Shown: positions 1 through 6,325 of the stretch, piece after piece | How the letters are laid out: every line of letters starts with the position of its first letter | How positions within the stretch are numbered: position 1 is the first letter of the stretch | Assembly: GCA_035997675.1 (NCBI GenBank) | Contig: DASYIJ010000166.1 | Coordinates: 1 to 14,057 of the forward strand | From: JALYZC01 sp035997675 | GTDB taxonomy: Bacteria > Actinomycetota > Thermoleophilia > Solirubrobacterales > Solirubrobacteraceae | Direction: 5' to 3' | DNA: 14,057 nucleotides | Position numbers and translations under genes: made by a program | Notes under the pieces: model-generated | Databases searched by the model: none | What the model was told of the DNA's origin: nothing | The model's input: the letters and a program-made list of their open reading frames with translations, nothing else

Positions 1-1
1 C

Positions 2-385
2 ATGGAGTACGCCCAGATCTTCGATCGCTCGCCCGCGCCGCCCGCCGCGCTGCCGCGCGAGGCGCCGGGGAGCACGGCGATGCGAGCCGCCTCGGCCGCC
101 GCCGGCATCGCGGTGCTGCTCGCCGTGGGCGCAGCCGCCGCGCTGATCGTGATGTTCGTCCTGATGGGGACCCCGCGGGAGCACGTGCTCGACCACCTGG
201 CCGGCGCGGCCGTCCTCGTCGCCGCCGGTTGGACGCTCGCGTTCGCGCTGGCGTCGCTTCGCATCGCGGTGTGGTTCCGCCGCTGGGAGGCGCGGCGCGG
301 GCGGATCGTGCTGTGCCGTCCGCTTGCTTCGGGCCGGCGGGGTTACATCTACTACGTGGCCGAGGCCGAGCCCGCTCAGGGATAG
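2..385 (+). CDS. Small two-helix membrane protein of unknown function (5' end possibly cut)
   Basis: I do not recognise a family. From the ATG at position 2 the product has 127 residues: a polar, proline-rich N-terminus (about 1-28), a hydrophobic Ala/Val/Leu segment (about 31-55), a short loop, a second hydrophobic segment (about 66-91), then a basic stretch with Arg-rich WFRRWEARRG and a short tail ending YYVAEAEPAQG. Two membrane passes with both ends in the cytoplasm is the simplest topology, because the basic cluster follows the second helix. The start lies one base from the window edge, so a longer N-terminus upstream cannot be excluded. The 3' end overlaps by 10 bp, tail to tail, the ferredoxin gene on the other strand. 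That ferredoxin belongs to a separate operon, so no functional link is implied. Confidence 0.6.
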   Translation: MEYAQIFDRSPAPPAALPREAPGSTAMRAASAAAGIAVLLAVGAAAALIVMFVLMGTPREHVLDHLAGAAVLVAAGWTLAFALASLRIAVWFRRWEARRGRIVLCRPLASGRRGYIYYVAEAEPAQG

Positions 386-582
386 ACCTGGGCGCCGCTG
401 CCGCCGTCGATCAGCCGGATCGCCGCGGACGGGCAGGCGCGCGCCGCCTCGATCATGAGCTCGTCGGGGGCGCTGTTGACCACCACCGCGACGTCCTCGA
501 CGCGGAAGGCCTCGGGCGCGATCACCTCGCAATCGCCGTGGGCCGCGCAGGCGGAGGCGTCGATGTAGGCGACGTAGCTCAC
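376..582 (-). CDS. [3Fe-4S]-type ferredoxin with CxxHxxC...CP motif
   Basis: This 68-residue single-cluster ferredoxin carries Cys12, His15, Cys18 and Cys50-Pro51, that is CxxHxxC followed by CP. In the actinobacterial ferredoxins that serve cytochrome P450s, the second position of the usual four-cysteine motif is replaced, here by His, and a [3Fe-4S] cluster is bound. It should be a soluble cytoplasmic one-electron carrier, reduced by the flavoprotein encoded just upstream. The start is GTG at 582, overlapping the reductase stop (GTGA, 582-579), with GAGGG a few bases before it, so translation is coupled. It is the last gene of the three-gene minus-strand operon. No P450 or other classic acceptor lies in the window. 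The nearest redox partner is the diheme membrane protein of the same operon, but that pairing is inference. Confidence 0.88.
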   Translation of the reverse strand: MSYVAYIDASACAAHGDCEVIAPEAFRVEDVAVVVNSAPDELMIEAARACPSAAIRLIDGGSGAQVYP

Positions 583-1745
583 GCCGCCGCCCTCGCGGGC
601 TCGGCGATGAGCCGTCGCACGTCGGGCAGGGCGTGGGGGCGCCCGACGAGCACGGCGGCGACCGGGCGGTCGCCGCGCGTGTAGATCGCGGTGAAGTCGC
701 GCGCCGCCGGGTCGCCGTCGATGCGGACGGCGTCCGCGAGCCCGACATTGCCGATCTGCTGGATGCGCGTGCCGTACTGGTCGCTCCAGAAGCTCTGCTG
801 CGGTGTGGGGGCGGCCCCGCCGCCGAGCATCGCGCGAGCGGCCTGCGCGCCCTGACGGGCGGCGGACTCCCAGTGGCCGCCGGGAACGTGACGTCGCAGG
901 ACCGGGTCGAAGGCCGCGGCCGCGTCGCCCGCGGCGAAGACGCCGGGCACCGCCGTCGCCCCGCGCGCGTCGACGACGACGCCACGAGGATCGAGGCCGC
1001 TGCCGTCCAGCCAGGCCAGGTCAGGGACCACGCCGATGCCGACCACGAGATGGTCGCACTCGACCAGGCTCTGGTCGTCCAGGCGCAGCGCCGCGACGTT
1101 CGCGTCGCCGTGCACGGCCACGATCCGCCGGTCGAGCAGGACCCGGACGCCCTCGTCGCGATGCAGGTCGGCGAACCACCGGCCGAGCTCGGGGCCGAGG
1201 AGGTGGCCGAGCGGCCATGGCATCGCCTCGATCAGCGTCACCTCGGCGCCTGCGGTGCGCGCCGTCGCGGCGACCTCCTGGCCGATGAAGCCGGCTCCCA
1301 CGACGGCGAGGCGCTCGCCCCGCGCGATCGCGCCGCGCAGTCGCCAGGCGTCGTCGACGGTCCGCAGCGTCGTCACGTTGGCGTGGGCGTCCAGCCCCGG
1401 CAGCGTCAGCGGCCGGCTGCCGGTGGCGATCAGGAGATGCTCGTACGGCAGGTGCGTTCCGTCGGATACCGCCAGCGTCCGTGCCGCGGGATGCAGACCC
1501 GTCGCGCGTACGCCGAGGCGCAGGTCGACGTCGTGGTCGGCGTACCACGCCGCGGGGCGGAGGCTCGGCGGTTCCTCGGAGCCGCCGGCGAGGAGCACGT
1601 CCTTGGACAGCGGCGGGCGATCGTAGGGGCGGTGGCGCTCGGCGCAGATCATGCGCACCGGGCCCTCGTAGCCGCCGCGGCGCAGCGCCTCCGCACAGCG
1701 CTGGCCGGCCAGGCCGCCGCCGACGATCAGCACGCCGGCGCTCAC
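579..1745 (-). CDS. FAD-dependent NAD(P)H:ferredoxin reductase
   Basis: This 388-residue flavoprotein resembles putidaredoxin/rhodocoxin reductases and passes electrons from NAD(P)H via FAD to a small ferredoxin. An FAD-binding GxGxxG lies at residues 9-14 (GGGLAG), followed by the RPYDRPPLSK segment typical of the family (about 39-48). A second dinucleotide fold GAGFIG lies at 150-155, with Glu173 at the end of its second strand, which favours NADH over NADPH. An FAD-contacting AAGD lies at 271-274, and the C-terminal reductase domain opens with FWSDQYG. A longer reading frame begins at 2066, but its first 107 residues are Arg/Pro-rich and lie inside the upstream gene. The GTG at 1745 has GGAGG (1757-1753) seven bases before it and a GTGA overlap with the upstream stop, so I place the start there. 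Confidence 0.92.
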   Translation of the reverse strand: MSAGVLIVGGGLAGQRCAEALRRGGYEGPVRMICAERHRPYDRPPLSKDVLLAGGSEEPPSLRPAAWYADHDVDLRLGVRATGLHPAARTLAVSDGTHLPYEHLLIATGSRPLTLPGLDAHANVTTLRTVDDAWRLRGAIARGERLAVVGAGFIGQEVAATARTAGAEVTLIEAMPWPLGHLLGPELGRWFADLHRDEGVRVLLDRRIVAVHGDANVAALRLDDQSLVECDHLVVGIGVVPDLAWLDGSGLDPRGVVVDARGATAVPGVFAAGDAAAAFDPVLRRHVPGGHWESAARQGAQAARAMLGGGAAPTPQQSFWSDQYGTRIQQIGNVGLADAVRIDGDPAARDFTAIYTRGDRPVAAVLVGRPHALPDVRRLIAEPARAAA

Positions 1746-2347
1746 GACCGCGCCTCCACCATCGGCGGCGACGGATGCCCGGGCCCGGCGCCGGCGGGGG
1801 GCGTCGCCCGGCGATGGCCGAGGCCGCTCATCCGCCACAGCAGGAGCACGAGGGCCGGAACCGTGACGACGCCGATCATCACGAGGAACCACGTCTGGCC
1901 GGCGTCGGTCCCCTCGCCCAGCGTGTGAGCCAGCCCGAGCAGCCAGGCGAGAGCGGTGAAGCGGTGCAGCGATCGCCAGCGGTCCTGGCCGATCCGCGCA
2001 CGCGCGTAGTAGGACAGGCCGAGCGCCGCCAGTGCCCAGCCGCTCACGATGCCGAGCGTGGTCCACCAGGTCTTGTAGCCGCCGGCGAACGGCACGCTGA
2101 TGTCGGCGATCGAGGGGTGCAGGTATTGGTCGCCGAGCAGGGCCAGCCCGTGGACGGCGATCGCCACCAGGGTCGCGAGGGACAGCGCCTCGTGGGCGAC
2201 GCGCAGGTCGGGTCCGCCGAAGCGCTTCAGCAGCCGGGTGCTCATCAACAGGCCGAGGCAGACGGCGAGGCTGGCGAGTACGAGTGCGGCGCTCCCGGCG
2301 GCGCGGCTCGTGATCCAGAAGAGGTGCGGCCCCGCGTTCGTGGTCAT
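1742..2347 (-). CDS. Ferric-reductase-like diheme transmembrane protein
   Basis: This 201-residue integral membrane protein matches the ferric reductase-like transmembrane (FRD) pattern. It has about five hydrophobic helices (roughly 17-37, 55-72, 95-115, 130-145 and 153-172). Two pairs of histidines are suitably spaced across helices, His52/His66 and His128/His141. FRD proteins ligate two b-type hemes with such pairs and move electrons across the membrane. No FAD/NAD-binding C-terminal domain is fused here; the separately encoded reductase and ferredoxin downstream could supply that role. It is the first gene of the minus-strand operon and its stop overlaps the reductase start. ATG at 2347 is preceded by GGACGGAG-like purines. 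A TTGACA (2376-2371, minus) is too close to the ATG to serve as a normal -35 with a leader. The C-terminal 25 residues are Pro/Gly-rich. Confidence 0.85.
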   Translation of the reverse strand: MTTNAGPHLFWITSRAAGSAALVLASLAVCLGLLMSTRLLKRFGGPDLRVAHEALSLATLVAIAVHGLALLGDQYLHPSIADISVPFAGGYKTWWTTLGIVSGWALAALGLSYYARARIGQDRWRSLHRFTALAWLLGLAHTLGEGTDAGQTWFLVMIGVVTVPALVLLLWRMSGLGHRRATPPAGAGPGHPSPPMVEARS

Positions 2348-2383
2348 TGCGGAGCAGTCTCCGTCCCGTTTGTCAATCGGGCG

Positions 2384-2396
2384 TAGGCGCCGCCTA
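2384..2396. promoter_or_regulatory. Inverted repeat TAGGCG-C-CGCCTA in the divergent promoter region
   Basis: The 103-bp gap between the divergent redox operon (start 2347) and the response-regulator gene (start 2451) contains a perfect 6-bp inverted repeat with a one-base centre. The related heptamers GTAGGCG (2383) and GTAGGAG (2406) lie 23 bp apart, about two helical turns. Either arrangement could be an operator for the adjacent OmpR-type regulator, which as a family binds direct repeats, or for another factor. Position and symmetry are seen; the function is inferred. Confidence 0.3.
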
Positions 2397-2450
2397 AGAC
2401 GTGTGTAGGAGTCAGCCCACGGCGGCCGCCCGCACGGTCACAATGGGGCG

Positions 2451-3125
2451 ATGAGAATTCTCGTGGTGGACGACGACCGGGCCGTGCGCGATGCACTGCG
2501 CCGTGCGCTCACCCTCGGTGGGTACGAGGTGCAGATCGCCGACGGTGGCGAGGCCGGACTCGCGCAGGTGGCCGCCGGGCAGCCCGACGCGATGGTCCTC
2601 GACGTCATGATGCCCGACCTCAGCGGCATCGAGGTCTGCCGCCACCTGCGGCGCGCCGGCGACCGGATCCCCATCCTCATGCTGACCGCGCGCGACGCGA
2701 TCTCCGACCGGGTCGAGGGCCTCGACGCCGGCGCCGACGACTACCTGGTCAAGCCATTCGACCTGGACGAGCTCAAGGCGCGTGTGCGCGCCCTGCTGCG
2801 CCGCACCGGGGACGGCGCCGATCCCGACGCACTGTCCTTCGAGGAGCTGCGGCTCGACAACGCGCGTCACGGTGTCAGCGTCAACGAAACCTTCGTCGAG
2901 CTGACCCGCACGGAGTACCAGCTGCTCGAGCTTCTGATGCTCAACCCGCGGCGCGTTCTGCCCCACAGCGTGATCTACGACCGGGTCTGGGGCTACGACT
3001 TCGGCCCCGCGTCCAACGCTCTGCGGGTCTACGTCGGCTACCTGCGCCGCAAGCTCGAGGAGGCGGGCGCCCGGCCCCTCATCCACACCGTTCGGGGCGT
3101 CGGCTACGCGCTGCGAGAACCATGA
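2451..3125 (+). CDS. OmpR/PhoB-family response regulator (MprA-like)
   Basis: This 224-residue transcription factor is controlled by phosphorylation. The N-terminal receiver domain (about 1-115) has the acidic pocket Asp7-Asp9, the phospho-acceptor Asp51 in VLDVMMPD, Thr79 and Lys101 in VKPFD, so all key residues are intact. The C-terminal winged helix (about 128-222) contains the ELTRTEYQLLELL and VYVGYLRRKL segments typical of OmpR-type DNA-binding domains and ends with the usual HTVRGVGYALR. ATG at 2451 gives the canonical MRILVVDDD opening; no strong Shine-Dalgarno precedes it. Its stop overlaps the kinase start (ATGA, 3122-3125). It is the natural output of the kinase, and given the divergent layout it probably regulates the redox operon, its own operon or both. 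Confidence 0.95.
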   Translation: MRILVVDDDRAVRDALRRALTLGGYEVQIADGGEAGLAQVAAGQPDAMVLDVMMPDLSGIEVCRHLRRAGDRIPILMLTARDAISDRVEGLDAGADDYLVKPFDLDELKARVRALLRRTGDGADPDALSFEELRLDNARHGVSVNETFVELTRTEYQLLELLMLNPRRVLPHSVIYDRVWGYDFGPASNALRVYVGYLRRKLEEAGARPLIHTVRGVGYALREP

Positions 3126-4609
3126 GCCTGCGCAACCGCATCGGAGCCGCCGCCGGGATCGCCGTCGCCCTGACGGTCATCGGCGTGGCGATCACGGTCT
3201 ACGTCGCGGTGCGCTCGGAGCTCTACAACCAGGTGGACACCGCGCTCAATGACCGCGCGAGGCCGTTTGCGACGGGGTCCGGGCCTCATGGCGACGGCGA
3301 CCTGGGGCGCAACGGTGCCGGGCAGGGGAGCGGCGGCAACCTCGCGCAGGCCGCGCCTCCGCGCGGAGGCAACCCCGGCGCCGTGGGTGGCGTCGACCCG
3401 GGCGGCGGCCAGGGCGCCGCGGCGGCGGCGTCGCGGGCTCCCTTCGGAGGCCCCTCGGGCCATCTGCAGTTCGTGTCGCCCAGCGGTCGTGTCACCGCAC
3501 CCCCCGATGAGGGCGCGACGATTCCCGCGTCCGCCAGCGCCAAGCGAATCGCGGCGCGCGGCACCGGGCGCGAACTGACGGACACGCACGTCCGCGGCGT
3601 TCATCTGAGGGTGCTGACCGTCGGGCGCGGCTCGCAGGGCGCGATCCAGGTCGCGCGGCCGCTCAAGGAGGAGGACGACGTCCTGCGCAACCTCGTGATC
3701 GTGCTGGTGATCATCGGCGCCGCCGGCATCGCCGTGGCCGGGCTGCTGGGGCTCTTCGTCGCCCGGACCGCGCTCGCTCCGATCGCCCGCTTCACCCGGC
3801 GGACCGAGAAGCTCACCGGAGACCCCGACCTCTCGCTTCGGCTCGAGGTCGAGGGCAAGGACGAGCTCGCCCGCCTCGCGCGCAGCTTCAATGCGACGCT
3901 CGACGCCCTCGAAAGCTCCGTCGCGTCCCAGCGCCACCTCGTCGCCGACGCGAGCCACGAGCTGCGCACACCGATCGCCAGCCTCCGGGCCAACGTCCAG
4001 ACGCTCGAGGAGGCCCACCGCCTGTCGCCGGAGGAGGCCCGGAGCCTGCACGCGGACATCGTCGAGGAGCTCGACGAGCTGACCGCGCTGGTCGGTGACG
4101 TGGTCGAGCTCGCCCGGGACCCGCGCACGAGCGCCGAGGTGGACGACGTGCGGCTCGACGAGATCGCCGCCGCGCAGGTCGAGCGCGCCCAGCGCCGCGC
4201 CGGCAACCTGACCTTCGAGACCGATCTCGAGCCGACCATCGTCAGCGGTCAACCCGATCGCATCAACCGTGCGGTATCGAACCTCCTCGACAACGCGCGC
4301 AAGTGGAGCCCGCCCGACGGGACGATCCAGGTGAGCCTGCTTGACGGGACGCTGGCGGTGCGCGACCACGGCCCGGGTTTCGACGAGGTTGACCTCCCGC
4401 ACGTGTTCGACCGCTTCTACCGCGCCGGGGCCGCGCGGAGCATGCCCGGCTCGGGCCTGGGGCTGGCGATCGTCCGCCAGGCGGCGATGTCGCACGGCGG
4501 ATTCGCGCGGGCGGAGAACGCGCCGGACGGCGGCGCCCTGCTGACGGTGGGCTTCGGGCCGGCGGTCCGGCCGTCCTCCGAGGCCGAACCGGCTTTACGA
4601 AGCTCTTAG
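3122..4609 (+). CDS. Membrane sensor histidine kinase (MprB-like)
   Basis: This 495-residue sensor kinase is partner to the overlapping response regulator. Order of parts: first membrane helix (about 8-30), an extracytoplasmic segment (31-189), second helix (about 190-213), a HAMP linker (about 214-266), a dimerisation/phospho-acceptor domain with His279 in DASHELRTP, and an ATP-binding domain with N-box NLLDNARKW (387-395), D415-HGPGF and glycine box GSGLGLAIV (443-451). All catalytic motifs are intact. The outer segment is unusual: residues about 50-115 are nearly all Gly, Ala, Asn, Gln and Pro, as if a flexible low-complexity block had been inserted into the sensor loop. The ligand is unknown. 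MprB-like kinases respond to envelope stress, which is only a general hint here. Confidence 0.94.
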   Translation: MSLRNRIGAAAGIAVALTVIGVAITVYVAVRSELYNQVDTALNDRARPFATGSGPHGDGDLGRNGAGQGSGGNLAQAAPPRGGNPGAVGGVDPGGGQGAAAAASRAPFGGPSGHLQFVSPSGRVTAPPDEGATIPASASAKRIAARGTGRELTDTHVRGVHLRVLTVGRGSQGAIQVARPLKEEDDVLRNLVIVLVIIGAAGIAVAGLLGLFVARTALAPIARFTRRTEKLTGDPDLSLRLEVEGKDELARLARSFNATLDALESSVASQRHLVADASHELRTPIASLRANVQTLEEAHRLSPEEARSLHADIVEELDELTALVGDVVELARDPRTSAEVDDVRLDEIAAAQVERAQRRAGNLTFETDLEPTIVSGQPDRINRAVSNLLDNARKWSPPDGTIQVSLLDGTLAVRDHGPGFDEVDLPHVFDRFYRAGAARSMPGSGLGLAIVRQAAMSHGGFARAENAPDGGALLTVGFGPAVRPSSEAEPALRSS

Positions 4610-4642
4610 CTGGGGCCTACGGCGCTCTCACGGCTCTGGGGC

Positions 4643-5146
4643 ATGCTCCCGCTCATGCCGCCCCCGAACAGCGTCCCCGCCCCGATGTCTCCGGAGGACG
4701 CCCGGCGCCTGGCGCGCCAGCGGGTCGGGGCGCGCAAGCAGCGCACCCGCAGCATCCGCCGCCGGGTCGCCGCGGTCACGCTCTCCCTGTTCGTCGCCGT
4801 ATGGGTGGCGATCTTCGTCTACCTGGTGACCGGGCACGACCCGGCGCTCGGGGCGGGCAGCCGGACGGCCAAGGCAGCGAGCCCAGCCGCGACGTCACAG
4901 AAGGCAACGACCTCGACGTCGCCGCCGGCCACGACGCCTTCGGCTTCCGCGGCGGCGGCGGCGGCGACGGCGGCCGCTGAATCGGCCGCGGCGAACGCCA
5001 CGACCGGCACCACGACGAGCGGCTCCGGCACGACGGGCTCCACAGGCTCCGATACCAGCGGCTCGTCCGCGAGCGGCTCCGGGTCGAGCGGCTCGTCCTC
5101 CGGCTCCTCGTCCGCGGCGGCGCCGGTCACCACGAGCCAGTCGTGA
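4643..5146 (+). CDS. Single-pass membrane protein with Ser/Thr/Gly-rich outer tail, unknown function
   Basis: I do not recognise a family. The 167-residue product has a basic N-terminal region (RRLARQRVGARKQRTRS, about 21-37), one membrane helix (about 43-62) and a tail of about 100 residues made almost wholly of Ser, Thr, Ala and Gly. By the positive-inside rule the tail lies outside the cell. ATG at 4643 is used here; ATGs at 4655 and 4685 are equally usable, since none has a clear ribosome binding site. It begins 33 bp after the kinase stop, and its stop overlaps the ApbE start (GTGA, 5143-5146), so it is coupled to that gene. In other ApbE loci this position often holds the FMN-carrier protein. 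Here no FMN-binding domain is visible; the only hint is NATTGTT (118-124), loosely like the [DN]xx[ST]GA[ST] flavinylation site. Confidence 0.7.
   Translation: MLPLMPPPNSVPAPMSPEDARRLARQRVGARKQRTRSIRRRVAAVTLSLFVAVWVAIFVYLVTGHDPALGAGSRTAKAASPAATSQKATTSTSPPATTPSASAAAAAATAAAESAAANATTGTTTSGSGTTGSTGSDTSGSSASGSGSSGSSSGSSSAAAPVTTSQS
5018..5094 (+). repeat. Short in-frame repeats (AGCGGCTC) in the Ser/Gly tail
   Basis: The octamer AGCGGCTC occurs at 5018, 5057, 5072 and 5087. The last three are spaced exactly 15 bp apart, encoding Ser-Gly-Ser/Ser units of the tail. The period is a multiple of three, so gain or loss of units would keep the frame. Confidence 0.6.
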
Positions 5147-6072
5147 CGGCCACGACCGCCGCCGAAGCCGCCGAGCGGTTCGCGTGCTTCGGCGCAGGCT
5201 GTGCGGCATTGGTGATCGGGGACGGCCCGCAGGGCAGCGCCGACGACGCCGCCGGGCGGGCCAAGGTCCGGTTGCTCACCTGGCACGAGCGCTTCTCCCG
5301 CTTCGAGGCCGACAGCGAGCTGTCACGGCTGAATCGCGACCCGCGGCCGGTGGTCGAGGTCGGCGAGCTGATGGCGCGTATGGCCGAGGCCGTCGTCGAC
5401 GCCGGGGCCCGCACCGGCGGTCTCGTCGACGCGACCCTCCTGGGCGAGATCGAGACGGCCGGCTATGACTCGGACCACCAGACGTCGATCCCGCTCGATC
5501 GCGCGCTCGCGCTCGCTCCGCCCCGCGCTCCCGCCGGGCCGAGCCCCGAACGCCGTTGGGCGGCGATCACCGTCGACCGCGCGGCGCGGACCGTCGGGCG
5601 CCCGCCCGGCGTACGGCTCGACAGCGGCGGGATCGTCAAGGGAATGCTCGCCGACGTGCTCGGCGAGACCCTCGCGGAGCATCAGGCGTACGCGGTCGAC
5701 TGCGCCGGCGACCTGCGGCTGGGCGGCGCCGGCCATGTGCCGCGGATCGTTCGCGTCGCCAGCCCGTTCGGCGACGAGATCCTCCACGAGTTCGAGCTGA
5801 CCGCGGGCGGCGTGGCCACCAGCGGGATCGGCAAGCGCAGCTGGACCGGCCCCTACGGGTCCCCGGCCCATCACCTGCTGGATCCCGCCACCGGGCGACC
5901 GGCCTTCACCGGGGTGGTGCAGGCGACGGCCCTGGCCCCGACGGCACTCGAGGCAGAGGTGGCGGCCAAGGCGGCCGTGCTCTCGGGCCCGCATGGGGCG
6001 CCGCGCTGGCTTCGCCACGGCGGTGTCGTCGTCCTCGACGACGGCTCGCACCGGGTGTACGAACCGCGCTGA
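5143..6072 (+). CDS. apbE: ApbE-family FAD:protein FMN transferase
   Basis: This 309-residue protein of the ApbE family moves FMN from FAD onto a Thr/Ser of a target protein. Family signatures in order: SRFEADSELSRLN (52-64), LDSGGIVKG (159-167), DCAGDLRLGG (186-195), VATSGIGKRSW (224-234), HLLDPATGRP (244-253) and APTALEAEVAAK (265-276). In the last one Glu272 stands where many ApbE proteins have an Asp that binds magnesium, a variant I associate with actinobacterial members. No signal peptide or lipobox is present, so the protein should act in the cytoplasm. That fits poorly with modification of an outer tail on the preceding protein. GTG at 5143 overlaps that gene's stop. No classic flavinylation target (FMN-binding domain, NqrB/C or RnfG) is visible in the window. 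Confidence 0.92.
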   Translation: MTATTAAEAAERFACFGAGCAALVIGDGPQGSADDAAGRAKVRLLTWHERFSRFEADSELSRLNRDPRPVVEVGELMARMAEAVVDAGARTGGLVDATLLGEIETAGYDSDHQTSIPLDRALALAPPRAPAGPSPERRWAAITVDRAARTVGRPPGVRLDSGGIVKGMLADVLGETLAEHQAYAVDCAGDLRLGGAGHVPRIVRVASPFGDEILHEFELTAGGVATSGIGKRSWTGPYGSPAHHLLDPATGRPAFTGVVQATALAPTALEAEVAAKAAVLSGPHGAPRWLRHGGVVVLDDGSHRVYEPR

Positions 6073-6089
6073 GCGGCGGCGTCAGCGCG
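6065..6089 (+). terminator. 8-bp hairpin over the apbE stop codon, possible terminator without T-tract
   Basis: CGCGCTGA (6065-6072) pairs perfectly with TCAGCGCG (6082-6089) around a nine-base loop GCGGCGGCG. The left arm contains the apbE stop codon. No run of T follows, so this is not a standard intrinsic terminator, though high-GC actinobacteria often end transcripts with such hairpins. It separates the redox/ApbE block from the partner-switching operon. Confidence 0.4.
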
Positions 6090-6164
6090 CGGTCCAGCGC
6101 CGAGCGCACCGGCAGAATAGCCCCGCGCGATGGCAGGCGTCGCAGTCGCTCCCCGCGTCACCCA

Positions 6165-6198
6165 ATGCACCGTTCTGGGCTTCGTTCGATGCACCGTT
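6165..6198. repeat. Direct repeat ATGCACCGTT, 24 bp apart, upstream of the STAS operon
   Basis: Two perfect 10-bp copies lie at 6165-6174 and 6189-6198, in the longest non-coding gap of the window (6073-6325). Spacing is 24 bp start to start, a little over two helical turns, so a dimeric regulator could bind one face of the DNA. I see no convincing -35/-10 pair beside it. The rest of the gap holds only a small GTGC-GCTTT-GCAC hairpin near 6270 and the strong ribosome binding site at 6311. Confidence 0.35.
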
Positions 6199-6310
6199 GC
6201 GGACGGATGTTGTAGGCCTGACAGAGCGTCTCAAGTCCCCCGCTCACCTGCCGACGCGATGCCGTAGCCGTGCGCTTTGCACAGGCGGTTAGCGAGAGTG
6301 GCGGGAGTCA

Positions 6311-6316
6311 AGGAGG
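6311..6316 (+). promoter_or_regulatory. Strong ribosome binding site AGGAGG of the STAS gene
   Basis: AGGAGG ends nine bases before ATG 6326. It is the best Shine-Dalgarno match in the window and fixes the start of the anti-anti-sigma gene, suggesting high translation of the operon's first protein. Confidence 0.85.
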
Positions 6317-6325
6317 TAGTACGAA

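Noticed and set aside
633..1928. Long plus-strand open frame of 431 codons opposite the ferredoxin reductase and FRD genes
   Set aside because: It is Arg/Asp/Gly/Ala-rich without a recognisable domain and lies opposite two genes with clear motifs. It is a typical antisense shadow in GC-rich DNA.
1746..2066. N-terminal extension of the reductase frame by 107 codons
   Set aside because: The extension is Arg/Pro-rich, lies inside the membrane-protein gene, and the FAD-binding motif begins right after GTG 1745, which has a good ribosome binding site.
3104..4495. Minus-strand open frame of 463 codons opposite the histidine kinase
   Set aside because: No domain or motif, and composition of a reversed coding strand; the plus strand encodes a complete kinase.
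5018..5094. CRISPR or other spaced repeat array
   Set aside because: The repeats are 8 bp, in frame, and encode a Ser/Gly tail; there are no spacers of CRISPR size.
6073..6325. Riboswitch or small RNA before the STAS gene
   Set aside because: I could not match any known aptamer consensus and saw only a small hairpin and a direct repeat.
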